A stretch of 64,000 bases of DNA from Clostridia bacterium. GTDB lineage: Bacteria > Bacillota_A > Clostridia > Christensenellales > Aristaeellaceae. The notes beneath the pieces are model-generated. The model was not told where the DNA came from, made no database searches, and was given only the letters and a program-made list of their open reading frames with translations. Positions 51,401 to 60,489 of this stretch are shown piece by piece; positions within the stretch are counted from its first letter, which is position 1, and every line of letters starts with the position of its first letter. The DNA is taken from the NCBI GenBank assembly GCA_017509065.1, contig JAFWQM010000125.1:1-64000 (forward strand), read 5' to 3'. The position numbers were made by a program, and so were the translations under genes.

Positions 51401-52183
51401 GGGCTTTTTGACCTTCAATTCTTCCCGTACCCGCAGATATTCCTCATAGGTCTTTTGCGCGGCGGGGTCGTCAAACCGTACGTCCGTCAAATGGGTGAGG
51501 AAAGTGGTGTGGCGGCAATGGTCGCTCCAGTAGGTGTCCAGCATCCGAATCTCGGTGAGGGTGGGTTCCCGATGTTCAGACTTGAAATAATCCTGGCAGA
51601 ATTTCAGGTCGTCGTCATCCATGGCCAGGCCGTACTGTTTCACGAAGCTGTTAAGCCCCACGGCGTCCAGGTTCAGGAAGCCCGTCATGGTTTTCACCAT
51701 GGGCGGCTGGTCGTAGGCGGTTTTCAGGGTGTCAAATGTCGCCAGGCTGGCTTCCCGGCTTTCCACAGGGTTAATGACATATTTCTTGATAGCGGCAATA
51801 TCGGAATCCAATAAATCACCGAACAGATAATACACCTTTGCGGAACGCACCAGGGGGCGTTCGCCCTTGGAAATGAGCTGGATGCACTGGCTGGCGCTGT
51901 CCGCCCGCTGGTCGAACTGGCCGGGCAGATATTCCACGGCGAACACCGCGGCCCCGGCAGGGTCGGGCAGGTCTTCCGTCACATTGTCCAACTGCGGCTC
52001 GCCGAACACGGTGGTTTTCAGGTGCTCGAACAGAGCGGCGTCGATGTCCTCCACGTCGTAGCGGTTCAGCAGGCGGACGTCCTTGAGCCCCTCGATGCCC
52101 AGCAGGGTAATCAAATCATTTTTCAAAGACTGGGCCTCGTGGGCCAGGCCGGGCTTTTTCTCCACGTACACGCGATAAACCAT
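48494..52183 (-). CDS. purL: phosphoribosylformylglycinamidine synthase, large single-chain form
   Basis: A 1229-residue enzyme that makes FGAM from FGAR, glutamine and ATP, the fourth step of purine synthesis. An N-terminal PurS-like region (about 1-150) precedes two AIRS-type halves with the ATP site ([35 protein letters not shown]) and a C-terminal class I glutaminase ([13 protein letters not shown]; nucleophile Cys in [12 protein letters not shown]). Most Firmicutes use separate PurS, PurQ and PurL, so the single-chain form is notable. The ribosome binding site GGAGGGG overlaps the purD stop, six bases upstream. Last gene of the operon. Confidence 0.95.
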   Translation of the reverse strand: [1229 protein letters not shown]

Positions 52184-52189
52184 GATTTC

Positions 52190-53461
52190 TTACCCCTCCA
52201 TGCTCAGCGCACGCTTGCCGATGTCCCGGCGGTAGAAAGCGTTTTCAAAATGGGTTTGCTCTACGGCGGCATAGGCTTTCGTAATGGCTTCTTTCAGGCT
52301 GTCCGCCGTTGCTGTTACGCCTAATACCCGGCCCCCATTGGTGAGCAGTTCGCCGTTTTCACCGAGCTTCGCCCCGGCGATATACGTGGTGATTTCGTCG
52401 GTATCCGGGGTCAGGGTGATGGGAAAGCCCTTTTCATATTTCTGAGGATAACCCTGGCTGGCCATGATGACGCAGCAGGCGGAACCGTCGGAGAATTCCA
52501 CCGGGCAGTCGGCCAATGTACCGTTGCGGGTGGCCTGCATGATCGCCAGCAAATCGCTTTTCAGCAGGGGCAGCACCACCTGGGTTTCCGGGTCGCCGAA
52601 GCGGCAGTTGTATTCGATCACCTTGGGGCCGTCCTTGGTGACCATGAGGCCGAAGTACAGGCAGCCCTTGAAGGGGCAGCCCTCTTTTTCCATGGCCCGG
52701 ATCGTGAGCAGGAAGATTTCCTTCATGCAGCGCTCGGCTACATCTTTTGTGTAATACGGATTCGGGGCAATGGTGCCCATGCCGCCGGTGTTCAGGCCCT
52801 TGTCCCCGTCCAGGGCCCGCTTGTGATCCATGGAGGACACCATGGGCTTGACGGTTTTGCCATCGGTGAAAGCGAGCACCGAAACCTCTGGGCCTTCCAG
52901 GAATTCTTCAATCACGACGCGGGAGCCGCTCTCCCCGAACACTTTATTTTCCATCATGTCGTAAATGGCCTGCTCCGCTTCTTCCAAGGTTTGGGCGATG
53001 ATAACGCCTTTGCCTAACGCTAAGCCGTCCGCCTTAATGACCGTGGGCAGAGGCGCGGTTTTGACATAGGCTTTCGCCGCCGCGGGGTCGGAAAACACCC
53101 GGCACTTTGCTGTGGGGATGCCGTACTTTTCCATCAATTCCTTGGCGAACACTTTGCTGGCCTCGATGCGGGCGGCGGCTTTCGTGGGGCCGAAGGAGGG
53201 CACCCCCGCCGCCTCCAGCGCGTCCACCGCGCCCAGGGCCAGCGGGTCGTCCGGGGCTACCACGGCAAAGTCGATCTTCTTTTCCGTGGCAAATTTCACA
53301 ATACCGTCAATGTCCTTCGCCCCAATATTCACGCAGACCGCGTCCTTGGCGATCCCGCCGTTCCCCGGCAGGGCGTAAATCACTTCCGCCTCCGGGCTCT
53401 TTTTCAGCGCCTTGATGATGGCGTGCTCCCGCCCGCCGGAACCGATGACCAGAATGTTCAT
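52190..53461 (-). CDS. purD: phosphoribosylamine-glycine ligase (GAR synthetase)
   Basis: A 423-residue ATP-grasp enzyme for the second step of purine synthesis. Motifs include NILVIGSGGREHAI, FVVVAPDDPLALGAVD, FGPTKAAARIEASKVFAKELM, and the metal-binding EYNCRFGDPETQVVLPLL. Full family length. It lies 23 bases after the flavin-reductase-like gene and six bases before purL. Confidence 0.96.
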   Translation of the reverse strand: MNILVIGSGGREHAIIKALKKSPEAEVIYALPGNGGIAKDAVCVNIGAKDIDGIVKFATEKKIDFAVVAPDDPLALGAVDALEAAGVPSFGPTKAAARIEASKVFAKELMEKYGIPTAKCRVFSDPAAAKAYVKTAPLPTVIKADGLALGKGVIIAQTLEEAEQAIYDMMENKVFGESGSRVVIEEFLEGPEVSVLAFTDGKTVKPMVSSMDHKRALDGDKGLNTGGMGTIAPNPYYTKDVAERCMKEIFLLTIRAMEKEGCPFKGCLYFGLMVTKDGPKVIEYNCRFGDPETQVVLPLLKSDLLAIMQATRNGTLADCPVEFSDGSACCVIMASQGYPQKYEKGFPITLTPDTDEITTYIAGAKLGENGELLTNGGRVLGVTATADSLKEAITKAYAAVEQTHFENAFYRRDIGKRALSMEG

Positions 53462-53484
53462 AATAATGGATACCCGTCCTTCCT

Positions 53485-54222
53485 TTATAGTTCAGTCCTC
53501 TGTTCCCACATAATTTCCTCTAAGGCTTCCTGGGCAGGCTGTACCCGGCCCAGCTTCACGTCATCGGCAGCCTGGGCCAAATGGGCATATACAGCTGCGC
53601 GGCTTTGCGTCTCTTCCATCTGGCGTTTCTGCTCCATGTATTGGTCATGGGTTATATTCATGAAGTCCCCAATCTTTCCCAGCATTTTTCCCAGGCTGTG
53701 ATACCGGCCAGAGTAAATCACCGGGTCCAGCACGGTCAAATCCACGTCGAATGGATCAGCGCACTGGAAGCGCTCGTCCATCTGGATATTGCGGATGGCG
53801 CAGAAAAACGTGGCGGAGTCGCCGGTCTGCACCGTCCGCGTCACTTCGCATTCATACACCCACCGGCTGGCCTCCAGCACAGGAACGTCCAGCGCTTCGC
53901 CCCGGCTGACGGCATAGGGGATTTCGTCCTTTTTTCCGTCTCTGGCGTGGCGGGAGCCGAAGTAATCCATGAGGGGCAGCATGTCCACGCTCACAAGGTT
54001 GGCGCTGAAAATGCCCGTCCGCATCACGTTTTTCCTGGTTGTTTTCGTGCCGAACATGCTGACGACCAGAAGGTACCCGTCGCCCTCCTCATGGGTGACA
54101 CTGATCCAGGTGATGGGGGCAAAGTTGGCCGAGCCGTCCGCATTGTTCGTGCCGATGATAAAGGCGGGCTGCACGCACATCGAATAAACAGGGGAAACTG
54201 ATTTTCTCTTTGGGTTATTCAT
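53485..54222 (-). CDS. flavin reductase-like / flavoredoxin family protein
   Basis: A 245-residue protein with an FMN-binding split-barrel domain (about 1-175; SMCVQPAFIIGTNNADGSANFAPITWISVTHEEGDG, SMFGTKTTRKNVMRTGIFSANLVS). It resembles flavoredoxins and flavin:NAD(P)H reductases. A helical C-terminal 60 residues is extra. GAGGAAG precedes the start. It sits inside the purine operon between the AICAR transformylase and purD, an unexpected position; no purine-pathway role is established for it. Confidence 0.82.
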   Translation of the reverse strand: MNNPKRKSVSPVYSMCVQPAFIIGTNNADGSANFAPITWISVTHEEGDGYLLVVSMFGTKTTRKNVMRTGIFSANLVSVDMLPLMDYFGSRHARDGKKDEIPYAVSRGEALDVPVLEASRWVYECEVTRTVQTGDSATFFCAIRNIQMDERFQCADPFDVDLTVLDPVIYSGRYHSLGKMLGKIGDFMNITHDQYMEQKRQMEETQSRAAVYAHLAQAADDVKLGRVQPAQEALEEIMWEQRTEL

Positions 54223-54385
54223 TTACGGCTTCCTCAGTTCAATACAGTACAGATCCTTCGACTTCATTCTGTTCTCGCTCCATTTCGCTCAGGATGACAG
54301 CGAGGCTTTGTGATAAAAAGCTGATAGTTCAACGAACACATAGTCCATTGTATATATCTTTTTACAGCTTTCTTCGGAAGGGGGG

Positions 54386-54431
54386 CTGGGGGAAACCCAT
54401 TCTTTGGCTTCAAAGAATGGATTTCCCCCAG
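54386..54431. repeat. dispersed palindromic element, copy 3
   Basis: Arms 54386-54406 and 54411-54431 match at 20 of 21 positions around a four-base loop, 16 bases downstream of the AICAR transformylase stop. Related copies are at 12815 and 27721; copies 2 and 3 also share an ATCTTCGT/TTCTTCGT tract just beyond the stem. Confidence 0.85.
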
Positions 54432-54446
54432 GAATTCTTCGTATCC

Positions 54447-55631
54447 TCAATGATGGAACAGTCTCATCCCGGTAAAGGCCATGACCATGCCGAACCTGTC
54501 GCAGGTTTCAATCACCTGGTCGTCGCGGATGGAGCCGCCGGGCTGGGCCACATAGGAAACGCCGGAGCGGCGGGCGCGCTCGATGTTGTCGCCGAAGGGG
54601 AAGAAGGCGTCGCTGCCCAGGGACACGCCGGTGATGGCGTCCAGGAAAGCGCGCTTTTCCTCCCGGGTGAAGGGCGCGGGACGGACGGTGAAGAACTTCT
54701 GCCAGTTGCCGTCGGCCAGCACGTCCTCATCCTGGTCGGAGAGGTACACGTCGATCACGTTGTCCCGGTCGGCGCGGCCCAGGGTGGGCAGGAAGGGCAG
54801 GTTCAGCACCTTGTCGCTCTGGCGCAGATGCCACTTGTCGGCCTTGTCGCCGGCAAGGCGGGTGCAGTGAATGCGGCTCTGCTGGCCCGCGCCGACGCCG
54901 ATGGCCTGGCCGTTGTAAGCGTAGCAGACGGAGTTGCTCTGGGTGTATTTCAGCGTAATGAGGGAAATAATCAAATCCCGCTTTGCTTCATCGGGCAGGT
55001 CTTTCTTCGCGGTGGGGATGTTTTGCAGCAGCCCTTCGTTGATTTCAAAGTTATTGCGTCCCTGCTCAAAGGTCACGCCGAACACGTCCTTAGTTTCCAC
55101 GGGATTGGGGACATAGGCAGGGTCGATCTTCACGATGTTGTAATTGCCCTTGCGCTTGGATTTGAGAATTTCCAGAGCTTCGTCCGTGTAGCCGGGAGCG
55201 ATGATGCCGTCGCTGACTTCCCGTTTGATGATGAGGGCGGTGATCTTGTCGCACACGTCGGAGAGGGCGATCCAGTCGCCGAAGGAGCTCATGCGGTCGG
55301 TACCGCGGGCGCGGGCGTAGGCGCAGGCCAGGGGGGATTCGTCCAGGCCGGGAATGTCGTCCACGAAGCAGGCTTTCTTGAGCTTATCGGAAAGAGGCAG
55401 GCCCACGGCAGCGCAGGTGGGCGACACATGCTTGAAGGACGCGGCGGCGGGCATATTCAGCGCCGCCTTCAGCTCCTTCACCAGCTGCCAGGAATTGAGC
55501 GCGTCCAGGAAGTTGATATAGCCGGGACGGCCGCAGAGGATTTCAAAGGGCAGGTCTCCCCCATCCTTCATATACACCTTCGCGGGCTTCTGGTTGGGAT
55601 TGCAGCCGTATTTCAGTTCAAATTCTTTCAT
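54447..55631 (-). CDS. stand-alone AICAR transformylase (formyl-THF-dependent)
   Basis: A 394-residue protein equivalent to the C-terminal AICAR-formyltransferase domain of PurH, with no IMP cyclohydrolase domain. It begins ELKYGCNPNQKPAKVY and contains SFKHVSPTCAAVGLPL (active-site Lys-His) and a late SLGSDAFFPFGDNIERARRSGVSYVAQPGGSIRDDQVI. It transfers formyl from 10-formyl-THF to AICAR. AAGGAGG precedes the start. The cyclohydrolase is supplied by the adjacent PurO-like gene 16 bases upstream. Confidence 0.93.
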   Translation of the reverse strand: MKEFELKYGCNPNQKPAKVYMKDGGDLPFEILCGRPGYINFLDALNSWQLVKELKAALNMPAAASFKHVSPTCAAVGLPLSDKLKKACFVDDIPGLDESPLACAYARARGTDRMSSFGDWIALSDVCDKITALIIKREVSDGIIAPGYTDEALEILKSKRKGNYNIVKIDPAYVPNPVETKDVFGVTFEQGRNNFEINEGLLQNIPTAKKDLPDEAKRDLIISLITLKYTQSNSVCYAYNGQAIGVGAGQQSRIHCTRLAGDKADKWHLRQSDKVLNLPFLPTLGRADRDNVIDVYLSDQDEDVLADGNWQKFFTVRPAPFTREEKRAFLDAITGVSLGSDAFFPFGDNIERARRSGVSYVAQPGGSIRDDQVIETCDRFGMVMAFTGMRLFHH

Positions 55632-55647
55632 TGCGCTTTCCTCCTTC

Positions 55648-56355
55648 TTACTGGTACTTATTGACGATACGGGTCTCGGCGTCGCCGGTCTTGAGGGCGA
55701 TGTAGCGCACGAACAGAGAAATCTTGTTGGCTTCGTTCAGATTGTCCCAGATGGCGGCGGTGAACGCGTCGATGTCGTTCATGGTTTCGATCTGCTCCGG
55801 CTCACCTTCAAAAGAGGGCAGGGGCTTGCCGTCGCCCTGGTAGGTGTGGAGGAAATGGCCCAGGCCGGGGATGGAAGCTAGGTCAAAGGTATAACGATTG
55901 CACTTCTTGCCTTCGCCATCAGCACACTTTAAAATGCTCATCTGATACCAGTAGCAGGCGTTGAAGTGCAGCAGGGCGCTGATGCGGGGGGTGTAGTTGG
56001 GCTTGTCCGGCTCAAAGCCCCGGGTGCGCAGGGCGTTTTCAAAGGAATCGTGCTTGTTCAGGAAGTCCCGGATGGTGTCGGTCTGGTCGCCGTTGGTGAC
56101 GATCAGCTTGTTTTTCAGGGCGCGGACCGGGGCGTAGATGATGAGCGATGGGTCTTCCACCTTGCTTTCGTCGTAAGGGTAGATCATCACGTCGCTGCCC
56201 TCGGCGCGGAACACGCGGTTGCGGCTGTTGACGCTGCGGCCCATGATAAAGTACGCAGTCACGGCGCGGGTGCCGTCCGGCGTGGTACCCACGATGATGC
56301 CCCGGCCGGGGTAGACATTGGAGGAAAGGAGGGAGCAAATGGAGGATTTCTGCAT
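55648..56355 (-). CDS. purO: IMP cyclohydrolase, PurO type
   Basis: A 235-residue protein of the archaeal-type IMP cyclohydrolase family (YPGRGIIVGTTPDGTRAVTAYFIMGRSVNSRNRVF; Ntn-hydrolase-like fold, mid-part NYTPRISALLHF, late MNDIDAFTAAIWDNLNEANKISLFVRYI). It closes the purine ring of FAICAR to give IMP. AAAGAGGT precedes the start. Co-transcribed with the transformylase, it replaces the bifunctional PurH of most bacteria. Outside archaea this enzyme is known mainly from some Clostridia. Confidence 0.9.
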   Translation of the reverse strand: MQKSSICSLLSSNVYPGRGIIVGTTPDGTRAVTAYFIMGRSVNSRNRVFRAEGSDVMIYPYDESKVEDPSLIIYAPVRALKNKLIVTNGDQTDTIRDFLNKHDSFENALRTRGFEPDKPNYTPRISALLHFNACYWYQMSILKCADGEGKKCNRYTFDLASIPGLGHFLHTYQGDGKPLPSFEGEPEQIETMNDIDAFTAAIWDNLNEANKISLFVRYIALKTGDAETRIVNKYQ

Positions 56356-56424
56356 AGGTACATACCTCTTTCATTAAATAATTAGTACAAAAAATCGAGG
56401 TGCGCAGGTTTATGAAATACCTTG

Positions 56425-56677
56425 CCAAAGCCTTCCCCTTGAGGGGAAGGTGGGCCGCGAAGCGGCTCGGATGAGGTGATTCGTTGGACTTGTACGAAGC
56501 AGCTTTGATAAAATCCAGCTAATCACCTCATCAGTCAGGCGCGAATTGGCTTCCTCACTCTCGCCAAGTTGGTTTCGCGCCTGACAACCTCCGGGGCTGC
56601 CGCCCGGCCTACGCTGAAAATGATCCAGTGGATCATTTTCCGGGCGCTTCGGCCCCCCTCAAGGGGAAGCCTTTTGG
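56425..56677. mobile_element. MITE-like element, copy 2, inside the purine operon
   Basis: A 253-base non-coding element with imperfect terminal inverted repeats (CCAAAGCCTTCCCCTT from 56425; AAGGGGAAGCCTTTTGG at 56661-56677). It has GGATGAGGTG/CACCTCATC inner blocks as in copy 1 and an extra perfect hairpin (GAAAATGATCC 56626-56636, complement 56640-56650). It occupies the 347-base gap between purO and purN and must be transcribed with the operon unless an internal promoter exists. Confidence 0.75.
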
Positions 56678-56702
56678 CTGTCGTCCAAAGCAAACGAAAA
56701 AA

Positions 56703-57308
56703 TCATACAAGGTTTAAAATGCTACTTGCCGCCAGTTCCGCCGCCTGGGGCAGGATGATCCATTCGGCCTGCTCCATGACCCGGCGCTGAAGGGTTTCGG
56801 GGGTGTCGGCGGGCAGCACGTCCACGGCTTTTTGGAGGATGATTTCCCCGCCATCGGGGATTTCGTTCACGTAATGCACCGTGGCGCCGGTGACTTTAAC
56901 GCCTCGCGCCAAGGCGGCTTCATGGACGTGGAGGCCGTAGAATCCCTTGCCGCCGAAGGCGGGAAGGAGGGCGGGGTGCACGTTCAGGATGCGGCGTGGA
57001 TAGCGCTTCACAAAGTCTTCGGAGAGGATGCTCATGAACCCGGCCAAAATGATCAGCTGTGCCTGGCATTTTTCCAGGCAGGAGAGAAGCTCCTGTTCAA
57101 ATTCCTCCTGCGTGTGGCCCTTGCGCTCCGCCACAAACACGGGGATACCCGCCTTCTCGCCGCGTTCCAAGGCGTAAGCGTCCGGGCGGGAAGAAATGAC
57201 CGCGGCAAATTCCACGTGCGGCAGCTTGCCCGCGTTTTTCGCGTCGATCAGCGCTTGCAGGTTGGTGCCACCGCCAGAGACGAGCACGGCAGTTCTGACC
57301 GTGTTCAC
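56703..57308 (-). CDS. purN: phosphoribosylglycinamide formyltransferase (GART)
   Basis: A 201-residue transformylase for the third step. The start is GTG at 57306-57308, overlapping the purM stop by three bases (GTGA), with AAGGAG upstream; the longer frame to 57368 lies inside purM. Motifs: VLVSGGGTNLQALID, LAGFMSILSEDFV, the catalytic NVHPALLPAFGGKGFYG and GATVHYVNEIPDGG. Full family length. Confidence 0.95.
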   Translation of the reverse strand: MNTVRTAVLVSGGGTNLQALIDAKNAGKLPHVEFAAVISSRPDAYALERGEKAGIPVFVAERKGHTQEEFEQELLSCLEKCQAQLIILAGFMSILSEDFVKRYPRRILNVHPALLPAFGGKGFYGLHVHEAALARGVKVTGATVHYVNEIPDGGEIILQKAVDVLPADTPETLQRRVMEQAEWIILPQAAELAASSILNLV

Positions 57309-58315
57309 GCCAGAATCACTCCTTCGCTTCCTTCCACGATCTCGCCCAGCACATAACTGCCGGGGCACAGGGACAGCACTTTTTCTACATTCTCCGGGTC
57401 GGTGGTGATCGCCATGCCCACGCCCATGTTGAAGGTGTTAAACATATCCCGCTCGGGAATGCTGCCCTTCTCTTGCAGGAAACGGAAGATTTCGGGCGTT
57501 GTCACAGCGGCTTTGTCTACCTTTGCGGACAGGCCGTCGGGCAGAGCGCGGGGAATATTCTCGAAGAAGCCCCCACCGGTGATGTGCGCGGCGGACTTGA
57601 TCAAGCCCTCGTCGATCAGTGGCAGCAGCTCCTTCACATAAATCTTCGTGGGCGTCAGGAGAGTTTCGCCCAGGGTGGAATTACCAAAAGGCATATTCAA
57701 ATCCAAACCGGCAATGATTTTCCGAATCAAAGAAAAGCCGTTGGAGTGAACGCCAGTGGAAGGCAGGGCAATCAGTGCGTCGCTGGGCTTCACGCTGGTT
57801 TTGTCCAGAATCTTTTTCTTGTCCACAACGCCCACGCAGAAACCCGCCAGGTCGTATTCGTCCTCGGGATAAAAGCCCGGCATTTCGGCGGTTTCTCCGC
57901 CAATCAGCGCGGCCCCGCTCTGCACGCAGCCCTCGCAAACGCCGCTGACGATGGAAGCGATTTTCTCCGGATAGTTCTTCCCGCAGGCGATATAGTCCAG
58001 GAAAAACAGTGGCTTCGCCCCGCAGACGATCACGTCGTTGACGCACATGGCCACGCAGTCGATGCCCACGGTGTCATGCTTGTCCAATTCAAAAACCAGC
58101 TTTAATTTCGTGCCGACGCCGTCCGTGCCGCTGACAAGCACAGGCTGTTCCATGCCCTTCACGTCCAGCTCGAACAGCCCGCCGAAGCCGCCAACGCCAC
58201 CGAGGGCTCCGGCTGTCAGCGTGCGGGCGATATGGGTTTTCATCAGCTCCACGGCCTTGTAACCCGCGGTGATGTCCACCCCGGAGGCTTTATAGGATTC
58301 GGAATAGCTCTTCAT
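57305..58315 (-). CDS. purM: phosphoribosylformylglycinamidine cyclo-ligase (AIR synthetase)
   Basis: A 336-residue enzyme for the fifth step. It has the AIRS fold with the early LGGVGGFGGLFELD, LVSGTDGVGTKLKLVFELDKHDTVGIDCVAM, LIGGETAEMPGFY, GVHSNGFSLIRK and AAHITGGGFFENIPRALP. Its ATG overlaps the purF stop by four bases and its stop overlaps the purN start, so translation of the three is coupled. Confidence 0.96.
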   Translation of the reverse strand: MKSYSESYKASGVDITAGYKAVELMKTHIARTLTAGALGGVGGFGGLFELDVKGMEQPVLVSGTDGVGTKLKLVFELDKHDTVGIDCVAMCVNDVIVCGAKPLFFLDYIACGKNYPEKIASIVSGVCEGCVQSGAALIGGETAEMPGFYPEDEYDLAGFCVGVVDKKKILDKTSVKPSDALIALPSTGVHSNGFSLIRKIIAGLDLNMPFGNSTLGETLLTPTKIYVKELLPLIDEGLIKSAAHITGGGFFENIPRALPDGLSAKVDKAAVTTPEIFRFLQEKGSIPERDMFNTFNMGVGMAITTDPENVEKVLSLCPGSYVLGEIVEGSEGVILA

Positions 58316-59751
58316 TCTTCGTCCCGCCTTTCGCTCTTTTTGTATTCAAACCGGGACTTGGCGCGGTTCTCTGGGACTTCGGTGGTGTAATTCCCGGAGA
58401 AGCAGGCGTCGCAGTAACCGCACAGAGAGCCGCCGTCCGCCAGGCAATGCACGTCGCCAAGATCGAGATAGCCCAGGGTATCCACGCCGATGATCTGCGC
58501 GATTTCCTCCACGGAATGGCGGCAGGCGATCAGATGGTCGCGGGAGTCGATGTCTGTACCGTAATAGCAGGGATTCAGGAAGGGCGGCGCGGTGACGCGG
58601 AAATGCACCTCCGTCGCGCCAGCTTCCCGAAGCAGATTCACGATGCGCTTGCTGGTGGTGCCGCGCACGATGGAATCGTCGATCAGCACCACGCGCTTGC
58701 CCCGCACCACGGCGGCGATGGGGTTCAGCTTGATACGCACTTTATCTTCGCGGGATTTCTGGCCGGGAGAAATGAATGTCCTGCCGATATAGCGGTTCTT
58801 GATGAAACCCATGCCGTAGGGGATGCCGCTTTCCCGGGCGTAACCGATGGCCGCGTCCAGGCCGGAGTCCGGTACACCCACCACGATGTCCGCTTCAACG
58901 GGATGCTTTTTCGCCAGGAACGCGCCAGCACGGACGCGGGCTTCATGCACGCTGGCTCCGTCCACCACGGAATCGGGCCGGGCGAAATAAATGTACTCGA
59001 ACACACAGAGGGAGGGCTTGCATTTGCCGCAGTGCTCGCGGATGGAACGCATGCCTTCTTTTTCAAACACGATGATTTCACCAGGCTCCACGTCCCGCAC
59101 CAGCGTTGCGCCGACAGCGTCCAGGGCGCAGCTTTCACTGGCCACCACAAAGCTGCCATCCGGCCGGGTGCCGAAGCAGAGCGGGCGGAACCCGTGCGGA
59201 TCACGGGCTGCGATCAGCTTGCTCGGGGACATGACCACAAGAGAAAACGCGCCATGAATTCTGCGCATGGCGCGGCAAAGCGCTTCCTCGATGGAGGGAG
59301 CGGTCAGGCGTTCCTTGGTGATGAGGTAGGAGATCACTTCGGTATCGGAAGTGGTATGGAAAATCGAACCGCCAAGCTCCAGCTGTTCCCGCAGTTCGGA
59401 GGAGTTCACCAGATTGCCGTTGTGGCACAGCGCCATGGGGCCTTTGACGTGGTTCACCACGATGGGCTGGGCGTTCATCCGGGAGGATGAGCCCGTGGTG
59501 CCGTAGCGCACGTGTCCCACCGCCATGTCGCCCAGACCCAGCTTCACCATTTCGTCCGGGGTGAACACGTCGTTCACCAAGCCATTGTCCTTGTGCGCGG
59601 TGAACAGTCCGTCGTCGTTCACCACGATGCCGCAGCTTTCCTGGCCCCGGTGCTGCAAAGCGAACAGACCGTAATACGCCGTGGACGCCACGTCGCTCTT
59701 TTCCTTCGCCAGCACCCCGAACACGCCGCATTCCTCATGTAAGTTACTCAT
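58312..59751 (-). CDS. purF: amidophosphoribosyltransferase
   Basis: A 479-residue enzyme for the committed step. A short propeptide (MSNLHEE) precedes Cys8 of CGVFGV, the N-terminal nucleophile of the glutaminase. The PRPP-binding motif is [16 protein letters not shown]. Cysteines at FYEYI-upstream and in [16 protein letters not shown] fit the B. subtilis-type 4Fe-4S form. The ATG overlaps the purC stop by four bases. Confidence 0.96.
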   Translation of the reverse strand: MSNLHEECGVFGVLAKEKSDVASTAYYGLFALQHRGQESCGIVVNDDGLFTAHKDNGLVNDVFTPDEMVKLGLGDMAVGHVRYGTTGSSSRMNAQPIVVNHVKGPMALCHNGNLVNSSELREQLELGGSIFHTTSDTEVISYLITKERLTAPSIEEALCRAMRRIHGAFSLVVMSPSKLIAARDPHGFRPLCFGTRPDGSFVVASESCALDAVGATLVRDVEPGEIIVFEKEGMRSIREHCGKCKPSLCVFEYIYFARPDSVVDGASVHEARVRAGAFLAKKHPVEADIVVGVPDSGLDAAIGYARESGIPYGMGFIKNRYIGRTFISPGQKSREDKVRIKLNPIAAVVRGKRVVLIDDSIVRGTTSKRIVNLLREAGATEVHFRVTAPPFLNPCYYGTDIDSRDHLIACRHSVEEIAQIIGVDTLGYLDLGDVHCLADGGSLCGYCDACFSGNYTTEVPENRAKSRFEYKKSERRDEE

Positions 59752-60464
59752 ACGTTTTCTCCCAGCAGACGCCGCATAATCTCCTGATAAGCGTCTTCCA
59801 CGCCGCCCAGGTCGCGGCGGAAGCGGTCTTTGTCCAGCTTTTCGTGGGTGGTGGAGTCCCAGAAACGGCAGGTATCGGGGGAGATTTCATCCGCCAGCAC
59901 GATCTGGCCGTCGCGGGTCTTGCCGAATTCCAGTTTAAAGTCGATCAGTTCAATGTTCGCTCCCCGGAGGTATTCGGATAAAACCTGATTTACCTTCAAG
60001 GAATAAGACGCGATCAGGTCAAGTTCTTCCTTGGTTGCCCATTCCATGGCCAGGATGTGGTATTCGTTTACCATGGGGTCGCCCAGGTCGTCGTTTTTGT
60101 AGCAGTATTCCAGCACGGTGCGCTTCATCTTTACGCCCTCCGGCAGACCCAGGCGTTTGCTCAGGCTGCCCGCCGCGATGTTGCGCACGATCACTTCGAG
60201 GGGCACGATGGAAACTTTCTTCACCAGCGTTTCCCGGTCGTTCAGCTCTTCCACGTAGTGAGTGGGCACGCCGTTCTTTTCCAGCAGGCGCATGAGGTGG
60301 TTGGTGACGCGGTTGTTGATGACGCCCTTGCCGATGATGGTACCCTTTTTCAGGCCGTTGAAGGCGGTGGCGTCGTCCTTGTAGGACACGATACAGTAAT
60401 CGGGATCGTCGGTAGCAAAAACCTTCTTGGCTTTTCCTTCGTACATCTGGACGGTCTTATTCAT
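59748..60464 (-). CDS. purC: SAICAR synthetase
   Basis: A 238-residue enzyme for the seventh step ([82 protein letters not shown]). The start at 60464 follows an AGAGGAGG-like site; the frame to 60641 runs into purE. It is 25 bases after purE and overlaps purF. Confidence 0.96.
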   Translation of the reverse strand: MNKTVQMYEGKAKKVFATDDPDYCIVSYKDDATAFNGLKKGTIIGKGVINNRVTNHLMRLLEKNGVPTHYVEELNDRETLVKKVSIVPLEVIVRNIAAGSLSKRLGLPEGVKMKRTVLEYCYKNDDLGDPMVNEYHILAMEWATKEELDLIASYSLKVNQVLSEYLRGANIELIDFKLEFGKTRDGQIVLADEISPDTCRFWDSTTHEKLDKDRFRRDLGGVEDAYQEIMRRLLGENV

Positions 60465-60489
60465 GGTGAAACCTCCTCTATTCACATCG

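Noticed and set aside
48494..52183. Separate purS, purQ and purL genes
   Set aside because: The frame is continuous over 1229 codons, with the glutaminase at the C-terminus of the same chain.
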